From assembly GCF_004193775.1 (NCBI RefSeq), contig NC_041003.1, positions 21,700,790 to 21,764,789 on the forward strand: a stretch of DNA of 64,000 bases. Reading direction: 5' to 3'. This document shows, piece by piece, positions 56,832 to 64,000 of the stretch. The notes beneath the pieces are model-generated. The model saw only the letters and a list, made by a program, of their open reading frames with translations, was not told the origin of the DNA and searched no databases. Made by a program: the position numbers and the translations under genes. The DNA comes from Glycine soja (taxonomy: Eukaryota; Streptophyta; Magnoliopsida; Fabales; Fabaceae). Each line of letters starts with the position of its first letter. Position 1 is the first letter of the stretch.

Positions 56832-57698
56832 TGATGGAAGCTTGCTTGTGGAGCTTCTATGGAAGCTGGATCTTTGAGCTTCAATGAGGTCCTTTAATGG
56901 TGATTTTCCACCATGGAGATCCAGCGGAAGACAAAGGAGAAGAGGTGAGAGGAGGCGCCATCCACTAGGGAATAAGCCATGGAAGAAGGAGCTTCACCAC
57001 TAAGATGAGCCTTGGATAAGAAGCTTGGAGAGGATGCTTCGATGGAGGAAAAGAAAGAGAGAAGGGGGGAGCACGAAATTGAAGGAATAAAAGAGGGAAA
57101 GAAGTGGAACTTTGAAGTGTATCTCATAAGACTTTCATTCATCAAAGTTAGAAAAAGTGTTACACATGCTTCTATTTATAGACTAGGTAGCTTCCTTGAG
57201 AAGCTTTCTTAAGAAAACTTCCTTGAGAAGTTTTCTTAAGAAAACTTCCTTGAGAAGCTTCTTTGAGAAAACTTCCTTGAGAAGCTAGAGTTTAGCTACA
57301 CACACCCATCTAAAAACTAAGCTCACCTCCTTGAGAAGCTTCCTTGAGAAGCTAGAGCTTAGCCACACACCCCTATAATAGCTAAGCTCACCCCCATGAC
57401 AAAAAAACATGAAAATACAAAAAAAAATCCTACTACAAAGACTACTTAAAATGCCCTGAAATACAAGGCTAAAACACTATACTACTAGAATGGCCAAAAT
57501 ACAAGGCCCAAAAGAAGAAAACAATCTATTCTACTATTTACAAAGAAGAGTGGACCCAACCTTGGCCCATGGGCTCAAAAATCTACCCTAAGGTTCATGA
57601 GAACCCTAAGGCCTTCTTTATCAACTCTAGCCCAATCCTTTTGGAGCCTCTTGCTCATGGCTCTGGTAACTGGTCCTTTCCTAAGGAGGATTGCATCA
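56832..57698 (-). repeat. 5' LTR of element C (867 bp)
   Basis: Same length as the 3' LTR with about 17 differences by eye. The minus-strand TATA box is at 57172-57181 and the tandem GAGAAGCTT block is at about 57185-57340. The right end GCATCA is followed by the TATGT duplication. Confidence 0.95.
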
Positions 57699-57703
57699 TA
57701 TGT

Positions 57704-58615
57704 ATATAATTATTTAGATTGTATGTACCCAAGAATCATAGTAATATTCTAATAATGTTCATCAAATGTAATAACTCAAATCAGAACATATATTAACAAA
57801 TAAAATATTAATATAACATTACCATATGCATTACATGATTCGGATGCACATAAAGAAATATCACAAACAAGACTAATCATGTTAGGATATCACATAAAAA
57901 TTGAGATAAATTAATATACACAAATTACAATTTTAATAAACAGTAAAATGCCTCATTCTTCAAGAATGAAAATTCTTTTTTTTTTTTGCATTATTTTTCC
58001 ACTTCTGGTGAGAAGGAATCAATCTTTTCTATTCTTGTTTTTGCAGAATGAAAAATTCTTTCTTTTCATTTTTTGCATTATTTTCTCACTTCAAATGAGA
58101 AAGAATCAATCTTTTTTATTCTTATTCTTCAAGAATGAAAATTCTCCCTTTTTCACTTTTTGTATGGTTTTCCCGCTTCTAGTGAGATATAGAAAAACTT
58201 CAAATTTCTTTCTTTGATAAAGTCTTCAAAACTTTTTATAAAAATATTTTTAGAATTTCTTTATTTGATAGTATCTTCAAGACACATTATGTCTAAATAA
58301 ATTTTACGTCTATGTGAACAATATAATTATACACAACATAGTTATGAATAATATGATTAAGAAGATGAGAAGAGTCTTATCTTAAAATGTAAACCCAAAA
58401 GAATATGACTTTCTGTTGTGTAGATTTAAATTTTAATAAAATAAGTCTCAACAATTATGACATTACTTTCTCACTTTGAGAGAGAGAAATTATTCTTTTA
58501 TTTTTACTTTTGCATTATTTTCTCATTTAGGTCGAGAAAAATATTTTAAAAATTTTCTTCTATGTGGTTAATTGTGGTGTGATGAAAGTTATTTTATACA
58601 AATTTAATTGTTTTT
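57704..58615. other. AT-rich flank with an 84 bp tandem repeat, no gene
   Basis: Between element C and the pararetrovirus there is no gene. Three copies of a unit with GAATGAAAATTC, TTTTTGCATTATTTT, CACTTC and GAGAA-GAATCAATCTTTT start at about 57961, 58043 and 58129. A weaker fourth copy is near 58460-58545. The one long frame through it is a by-product of the repeat, since its translation repeats the same residues. Confidence 0.75.
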
Positions 58616-58858
58616 TAAACTACTCCCACTAGACATGGCAACAAAATCCATCCCCTTGGATACCCGCCCAAATCTACCTTGACTTTGATGGGAAATACTC
58701 AAGTTAACCAAGTAGGGTTTGGGTTTGGGTTCCCCCCAATAACCAAAAGTGGGGACGGGTATTACTAATATCTGCCTCAACCCCGAACCTGCCCTGCCAC
58801 TTAAGAAATAACATAAAGAAAGTTAAAAACCCTATATATATATATATATATATATATT
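58616..58858. repeat. Possible small non-autonomous DNA element and TA run
   Basis: The block has CACTAGACATGGCAACAAAA and GATACCCGCCC on the left and GGGGACGGGTATT and AACCCCGAACCTGCCCTG further right. This composition resembles hAT-related miniature elements of plants. No terminal inverted repeats or duplication are clear. A TA run (58834-58857) ends it. Confidence 0.3.
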
Positions 58859-59511
58859 CATCCTCTAGTATCTTTGCCTTCATGTGGTTCCATAGAAATG
58901 TTTCCATAAGGTCATATGTTACTAAGTTTTCTGGATCTGGAAAAAATAAAAAATTTTAACTTTTTTTTTAAATCTTTGCATGTTTACTTAATTTGTTTTC
59001 ATATCATTTATTTATTTTCTCATATTCTATTTTTCCTATTTCTCATATTGTTCTTACTTCTCATTTGCCCGTTTGATTCCTTTCCACTGATCTTTGGTAT
59101 CAGAGCCTGATGGGGAAGTAGGAATACAATCCGTAAAAAATATGTTAACTGATTTCATGGATCTAGAATTTTGTACAGTAAATGTTATGTTTTCGTTCAT
59201 GTACAGTAACTTTAATCTAAACAGTATGTGTTTGAATACTATTCCTAAAAGTACAACAGTCGGATATTTCAATTGAATGATATTGTAGCAGTAAGTCCTG
59301 TGGATGAGAAAGGACAATAAGACTAAGGTGTATTGTTCAAATGAAATATTAGGACGTAATATACTCGTGGCTATGGGAGTAAGATTCAAATTGTATTGTA
59401 AAAAAAGAGTTAAAATTTTTTATTTTTTCCAAATCCAGGAAACTTAGTAACATATGACCTTATGGAAACATTTCTATGAAACCACATGAAGGCAAAGATA
59501 CTGGAGGATGA
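58859..59511. repeat. 110 bp inverted repeat with a 430 bp spacer at the start of the pararetrovirus
   Basis: The left arm at 58859-58970 is the reverse complement of the right arm at 59400-59511 with about five mismatches. The shared part has TTTGCCTTCATGTGGTT and AAGGTCATATGTTACTAAG. The right arm ends at the start of the first coding region. The tRNA primer site lies in the spacer. It may be a strong leader stem or a truncated inverted copy of the leader. Confidence 0.9.
59095..59107 (+). promoter_or_regulatory. tRNA-Met primer-binding site of the pararetrovirus
   Basis: TGGTATCAGAGCC, the consensus shared by caulimovirids and many copia elements. It lies about 410 bp before the first coding region, in the loop of the inverted repeat. 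Confidence 0.8.
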
Positions 59512-60507
59512 AAATTATTATGTCTCGTCTGTTACGATCATTTTCCCGCATTTCTTTTCGTTCCAACTCATCCTCTTCTTCCTCAAACTCTAGCCCAAGA
59601 AACTTAAATTTGCTCCCTGAGCAAGACAATATGGCCCACGAGGTCACCACCAAACATAACCTCTTCGATGAAGAAATCCCTCAGGATACACTATATGTTC
59701 CAGAGACAATAAAGGACAAACACAATTTTGATTATGTAATTAAGACTGTAGAAAATAATATTCCTCTAGGACAAGACATACGGGAAGAATTCCATTTATT
59801 ATCAAAAAATTCAATCTTCGAACATAGTAGAAAATACATATACCAACACATAGGATGTGTCCAGGTAGCAATCAAACCATTAATTGACATGGGTATAGAT
59901 GCAACCATCTTAATGTGTCATAGAGATATTAGGCACAACAAATTTGAAGACTCTTTAATAGGAACAGTAGAAACAAGCCAAGGACAAGGACCAGTCTATT
60001 TCAACTGTTATCAAACAAAATGGTGAGTCTGATGGATAGAAATATTCTTGACTCTCTATTTCTAAATATCCACTTTCATGGACTTGACATGAAAGAAGGA
60101 TCAATTCCAACAGCTTTAATTTATAGGATCCAATATAAGGTCATGAACACTTGTGCATCAAGAGTCCTTCTCAAACCCCAAAGGGGAGAGACAACTTTGT
60201 TTATCACTGATATGACAAAAGCTAATGTTTCTCTCCCAAGAACCATAAACTAGGATGAGAAAATTCTTCCTGAAAAATGGGTCATGGACAAGGCCACACT
60301 GTCAGTCCCCAAACCCGCTCCAACCATAGAACAGATCAAGCAGGATAATTCCAGTAAGGTAGAAATAACCTTCAATAGGAGAAACTCTTTCTCGTCTAGA
60401 ATAGAAGCCTTAAGATCCAAGTATGAATCTGCAAGAAGGTATTTCTCAGTAAGAACCCGGTCAATTCCAGTAGGGTTATCTAGATCTGAGTCACATAACC
60501 ATTTTCC
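59508..60507 (+). pseudogene. Movement-protein-like ORF of the endogenous pararetrovirus, broken
   Basis: The first frame (59508-60026) has a Ser/Arg-rich start, then DYVIKTVENNIPLGQDIREE and a region ending GQGPVYFNCYQTKW. Its pattern fits the 30K-type movement proteins of caulimovirids, which modify plasmodesmata. A frame change near 60020 moves reading to 60020-60253, where a TAG occurs. The same frame continues to 60502 with a basic, Ser-rich stretch. It is then cut by the solo LTR at 60508. The true start may be a later Met, since the first codons overlap the inverted repeat arm. The assignment rests on my reading of the residue pattern and on the context, not on a search. Confidence 0.65.
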
Positions 60508-61977
60508 TATAGAAGCAAAGCTTCCAAGATTATTTTGATGATGCCAAAGATTTTTAAAAAAGATACATTCAAACAAGATTAAAGAAATCAAGAAGATTCA
60601 AGAGAAGACTCAAGATATGCAAGAACCTCAAGAAAAGCATCAAGATAGGTATAAAAAAAAATTCAAAGAAAAGATTGAATAGCACAATTTGTCCAAAAGA
60701 ATTTTTTAAAGAAAAATATTTTACCAGAGTTTTTACTCTCTGGTAATCGATTACCATAAGGCAGTAATCGATTACCAGAAGCCCAAAACAATTTTATAAC
60801 TGTTTTACAAAGTAGTAATTGATTACCATGGGCATGTAATTGATTACCAATGTTTTTGAACGTTGAATTTCAAATCTCAAGAGTCACAACTTGTGACAAA
60901 ATATTTTCAAAATAGTGTAATCGATTACACAATATTTGTAATCGATTACCAGTGATTTTTGAACGTTGGATTTCAAACCTCAACATGAAGAGTCACAACT
61001 TTTGATAAAATAAATTGTGTAATCGATTACACCATTATGGTAATCAATTACCAGTGACTGGTTTTGAAAAATTGCCAAGAGTCACAACTTTTAAAGTGAC
61101 TAGTTTTGAGAAATTGCCAAGAGTCACAACTTTTTTAAAGTGACTGGTTTTGAAGAAATTGCCAAAAGTCACAACTTTTAATGTGGTTTCTTCAAGAGCC
61201 ATCAAATGGCTATAAAAATGTGACCATGGCACGATTTTCAAAATGATCATTCTCAACATCTTTCTAAGAGTTTTTGTTCAACACTTGCTTTGTCAAGAAA
61301 ACTTCATTGGGCAAAAACTTGTGCTATTCTATTTTCTTCCTCTCCTCCATTCTTACAAAAAGCTTTTCAAGAGACCTACTCTTGGTGACTGTTTTCAAGA
61401 GAAGGTTTTCTTGGTTGCAAACACTGAACACAAGGGACCGACGTTCCTTGGCTTCATTGCAAGAAGCAGGATTTGCTTCTTGGTTGATCACTAGACACAA
61501 AAGACCAACGTCTTTTGGGTTCATTGCAAGAAGTGGGTATAACTTCTTGGTTGTTATCACTAGACACAAGGGACCAACGTTCCTTAGGGTTCATTGCAAG
61601 AAGTGAGAATAACTTCTTGGTTGTAATCATTGAACACAAAGGAGGAAAGTCCTTTGTGGTTCATTGCTTGTAAAGGATTTTACAAGGATAGTGGATATCT
61701 CAAGCAGGTTGCTTGGGGACTGGACGTAGGCACGGGTTGTGGCCGAACCAGTATAAATCCGGTTTTGCATTCTTTCTTTCCTTAATCTCTTTTACTTTAT
61801 GTTGTGTTTATATTTCTTTAAGTTTACTTCTCCTTATTTATTATTCGAGTAACTTATAATTAAAGAAATAATTGAATCTAGGGAATATCTAAGAAAGGGA
61901 AATTTTCAATTAGGAATAGTCAACGAAATCTTAATTCAACCCCCCTTCTTAAAATTTCTGAGGCCACTTGTCCAACA
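60508..61977 (+). mobile_element. Solo Sirevirus-like LTR M (1470 bp) in the pararetrovirus
   Basis: The exact duplication TTTCC flanks it (60503-60507 and 61978-61982). It starts TATAGAAGCAAAGCTTC, equal to the TGTGGAAGCAAAGCTTC start of the LTR of F after two G-to-A changes. It ends TTGTCCAACA. It contains four palindrome pairs (60744/60765, 60816/60837, 60918/60939 and 61020/61041, all exactly 21 bp), a TATA box at 61211-61217, and a row of hairpins at 61431-61686. There is no coding sequence. Confidence 0.95.
61431..61686 (+). other. Row of eight hairpins in the transcribed part of LTR M
   Basis: Two kinds alternate. Kind one has loop CCGACG/CCAACG: stems start at CAAGGGA 61431, CAAAAGA 61498 and CAAGGGA 61567. 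Kind two has a 7-base loop: CAAGAAGC 61460, CAAGAAGT 61527 and CAAGAAGT 61597. Then CACAAAGGA 61635 (9 bp stem) and CTTGTAAA 61667 with loop GGAT. Nearly all stems pair perfectly. The unit of one kind-one and one kind-two hairpin repeats about every 68 bp. Confidence 0.85.
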
Positions 61978-62640
61978 TTTCCTAGTATAAACCTCTAAGG
62001 ATTAGATACAACTTTTAGTATACCTAGAACCACATATAATCAAGAACAAAAGGATGACCAAAAGTCAATCCAATCTACAATATATTCCTCTATGTATGAA
62101 CCTTATGATGTTATCTGACAAATTTAGCATTGATAAGGAAACTCTTAGAAAAAACTTTTATTCTCCAGAGAATGAACCTCAAAGGAGATGTTTTTTTTCA
62201 AAATTTTAAGGGGATAAAAAGAAAACAAATCCAAGACAAATTCTATGAGTTTGTCGAAAGAGTCAAAACTAACATTCCTTTCTTTGATTGGTTTCATGCT
62301 TATACCATTAGAGAAAATCTAGATTACCCTTGGAAATAAGACATCATAGGTGATCCAACAACCAGTGTTATTACCAATTGGCAAATCAGAGATGGTGAGT
62401 TAATCCAATCGGAATTACCTCCAACAACACAGTACCAACTGCCAAATGTCAAAGACAGTAATGATAAACCTGTCATGGCCACACCCTTTAAAACAAAAGA
62501 TGTCAATGAAGAGGTCACCTCAAAAGACATCAAAAGCCTAATGGAGCAAGCTAATTACACCAACAAATATCTTCAAGTATTAGGAGAATCCATTAGTAGA
62601 GAAAAGGTATCTCCTAAACAAAAAACCCATGAAGGATCTG
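61978..62640 (+). pseudogene. Region between movement and coat domains of the endogenous pararetrovirus
   Basis: After the solo LTR, coding sequence continues with many breaks. A TGA occurs near 62118. The frame at 62130-62339 has KRKQIQDKFYEFVERVKTNI and FFDWFHAYTIREN, a stretch I associate with caulimovirid polyproteins, though I cannot name its role. A TAA lies at 62337-62339. Reading resumes in the same area with a Thr/Pro-rich linker up to 62640. Confidence 0.5.
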
Positions 62641-62649
62641 CATCAAATG

Positions 62650-63966
62650 TCTAAATAGAAAAACCTTTATTCAAATTTTTCAAGGTTAGTGAAAAGGCAA
62701 AACAAAAAATTAGGGAACTTAGGAAGCATAAATCCCTTACAGAGGGTATAGGTGATAAAAATAGTGAATTATTAAGCAAGATTGATAGTTTACTTAAAGT
62801 CATCCCTAAAACACCTCAACCTTCGAAAGAATCATCCAAAATGAGAACCAGAAACACCTCCAAACTAATCAATGTTATTAATGATGACAGTGACCAAAAC
62901 TTAGAACAAACAACTGAAGAGGGTTCAGTATCTGGAAAGGATATTAATCCATAGGAAAAGACCTTCCAAACTTTATTACCAAAGACCGACCACCCCTGAT
63001 CTTTTACTGGAAGAAAGAGGCAAAAGTAATTTTAAAAGCTTTAGTGCAAACAACATCTATGAGTGGAATATAGATGCCCAAACAGAATACAATATCATGA
63101 ATACACTCCAACACATGACCATGGTAGCCACGACATACCAAACATCCCATGAGTGTTCGAAAGAAACAATTATAGATATCTTAGTTGCAGGATTTTCTGG
63201 CCAATTAAAAGGATGGTGGGATAATTATCTCACTAATGATGAAAAATAAAAAATTTACATCGCTGTCAAAACGGATCTCAATGGAAAAGTCATTACAAAT
63301 GATGATAATAAGAAGATCCTTGACGTTGTTAATACCTTTATTTTCACAATAGCGCAACACTTTATTGTGACCTGTCACTCTGGAAAGATAGGTCAGCAGA
63401 ATTATTATCCAATCTTAAGTGTAGAACTTTGGCGGACTTTAGGTGGTATAGAGACACTTTCCTGACTAGAGTTTACACTAAAGAAGATAGCCAACAACCT
63501 TTCTAGAAAGAAAAATTTTCTAGCCAGTCTTCCAAGATCATTAGGAGATAAGGTTAGAGATAAAATCCGTAGTCAATCTGTTAATGGAGACATTCCATAT
63601 GAGAGTTTAAGTTATGGTCAATTGATTTCATATGTCCAAAAACTAGCCTTAAAAATTTGTCAAGATGACAAAATCCAAAGACAACTAGCCAAGGAGAAAG
63701 CTCAGACTAAAAGAGATTTAGGGTCTTTCTGTGAGCAATTTGGATTACCAGATTGTCCAAAACAAAAGAAAAAACAAAGCCCTAAAAAAGGATTTCAAGA
63801 AAATAAAACCTTCAACAAAAAGAGATTTCCAAGAAGGAAATACTCACACAAACACTCGATTAGCAAAGATACCAATACTACAAAACCTAGTATAAAAACC
63901 AAAATAGTATGTTATAATTGTGGAAAACAAGGTCACATTAGCAAATATTGTAGGTTGAAAAAGTAA
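62650..63966 (+). pseudogene. Coat-protein region of the endogenous pararetrovirus with CCHC knuckle
   Basis: The segment around 63055-63250 reads YEWNIDAQTEYNIMNTLQHM and then GFSGQLKGWWDNYLTNDEK before a TAA, the conserved capsid core of caulimovirids. Frame changes follow. The last frame (63622-63966) is very Lys-rich and ends in a C-x2-C-x4-H-x4-C knuckle, CYNCGKQGHISKYC (about 63910-63951), which would bind the viral nucleic acid. A TAA at 63964-63966 ends it. Protease and RT are expected after 64000. Several stops between 62640 and 63600 make it non-functional. Confidence 0.7.
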
Positions 63967-64000
63967 TTAAGGAACCTCAACCTAGACCCATCCATAGAAG

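Larger units (their letters stand above)
45627..57698 (-). mobile_element. Nearly complete CRM-like chromovirus-type gypsy element C
   Basis: The exact duplication TATGT flanks it (45622-45626 and 57699-57703). Both LTRs are 867 bp and differ at about 17 sites by eye, roughly 2%, so the insertion is young compared with its neighbours. The minus-strand order is 5' LTR, primer site, long leader (with a 3.9 kb solo LTR inserted), gag, zinc knuckle, protease, RT, RNase H, integrase, polypurine tract and 3' LTR. The integrase frame runs into the 3' LTR and has no chromodomain. This fits the CRM clade, in which a short C-terminal motif replaces it. The clade is an inference. Confidence 0.9.
58859..64000 (+). 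other. Endogenous caulimovirid-like pararetrovirus, degraded, continues past the right edge
   Basis: The order is a leader with a tRNA-Met primer site, a movement-protein-like ORF, then a coat-protein region with a CCHC knuckle, all on the plus strand. Polymerase should follow beyond 64000. Frame changes, stops and a 1.5 kb LTR insertion show it is an old integrated copy. The movement protein before the coat protein recalls the petuvirus/florendovirus arrangement, but I cannot assign a genus. An alternative is a plant retroelement that acquired a movement protein. Confidence 0.7.

Noticed and set aside
57948..58217. Plus-strand 89-codon frame with Phe/Leu-rich repeats
   Set aside because: The translation follows the 84 bp DNA repeat and has no other support.
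58704..58907. Minus-strand frame with a Tyr-Ile repeat
   Set aside because: The repeat is just the translated TA run, and the frame crosses the inverted-repeat arm.
59095..59107. tRNA-like sequence as a possible tRNA gene
   Set aside because: Only the 3' end complement is present, as expected of a primer-binding site. No cloverleaf can be formed.
58859..59511. Inverted repeat as the terminal repeats of a DNA transposon
   Set aside because: There is no flanking target duplication, the arms begin with no known terminal motif, and the spacer holds a retro-type primer site. It is better explained by the viral leader or a rearrangement.

Overview
This is plant nuclear DNA made almost entirely of nested LTR retrotransposons, with one endogenous pararetrovirus at the right end. 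I found no convincing host gene, tRNA, rRNA or CRISPR array. The mix of Athila-like and Ogre/Tat-like Ty3-gypsy elements, Sirevirus-type Ty1-copia elements and an endogenous caulimovirid suggests a legume, most likely Glycine. The species is an inference from family resemblance. Heavy nesting and a CRM-like element suggest pericentromeric heterochromatin.

Left third (1-33.5 kb). Two minus-strand Ogre/Tat-like elements (2708-19338 and 27425-33485, both broken) form the oldest layer. They appear to share one LTR, now split into 19213-19338 and 27425-28397. Into this layer went an Athila-like element on the minus strand (1-2707, running off the left edge), a second Athila-like element on the plus strand (4910-15558), a minus-strand solo LTR (17182-18616), and a 5'-truncated Sirevirus-like copia element (19339-27424). 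The second Athila-like element carries a deletion-derivative gypsy element (11261-13465) inside its integrase. The copia element carries a 4.0 kb solo LTR (20117-24137) inside its reverse transcriptase.

Middle (33.5-45.6 kb). This part is AT-rich and old. It holds a very decayed minus-strand copia element (LTR 35028-35254, RT near 38.8 kb, integrase near 40.4 kb), itself hit by two solo LTRs (35314-36646 and 36808-37985). From about 40.6 to 45.6 kb I see no gene.

Right third (45.6-64 kb). A nearly complete young gypsy element on the minus strand (45627-57698) has two 867 bp LTRs that differ at about 17 sites by eye, a 5 bp target duplication, and a 3.9 kb solo LTR (52696-56576) inserted in its leader. 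After about 1.2 kb of AT-rich repeats comes a plus-strand endogenous caulimovirid-like sequence (58.86-64 kb). It has a tRNA-Met primer site, a broken movement-protein ORF split by a Sirevirus-like solo LTR (60508-61977), and a broken coat-protein region with a CCHC knuckle.

Eight insertions have exact 5 bp target duplications that I read directly: GGAAT, GTAAT, AAAAG, AAAAC, ATGCA, TATGT, AACCT and TTTCC. The boundaries of those elements are therefore reliable.

The main unexpected signal is regulatory. A paired palindrome, two TAATCGATTA cores 20-21 bp apart, recurs about 20 times. It is confined to the LTRs of two otherwise unrelated families: the 4 kb LTRs and the Sirevirus-like LTRs. In the 4 kb LTRs it lies about 125 bp upstream of a conserved 144-codon ORF. 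In the Sirevirus-like LTRs it lies 70-160 bp upstream of the TATA box. The Sirevirus-like LTRs also carry, downstream of the TATA box, rows of perfect hairpins whose stems change in compensating fashion.
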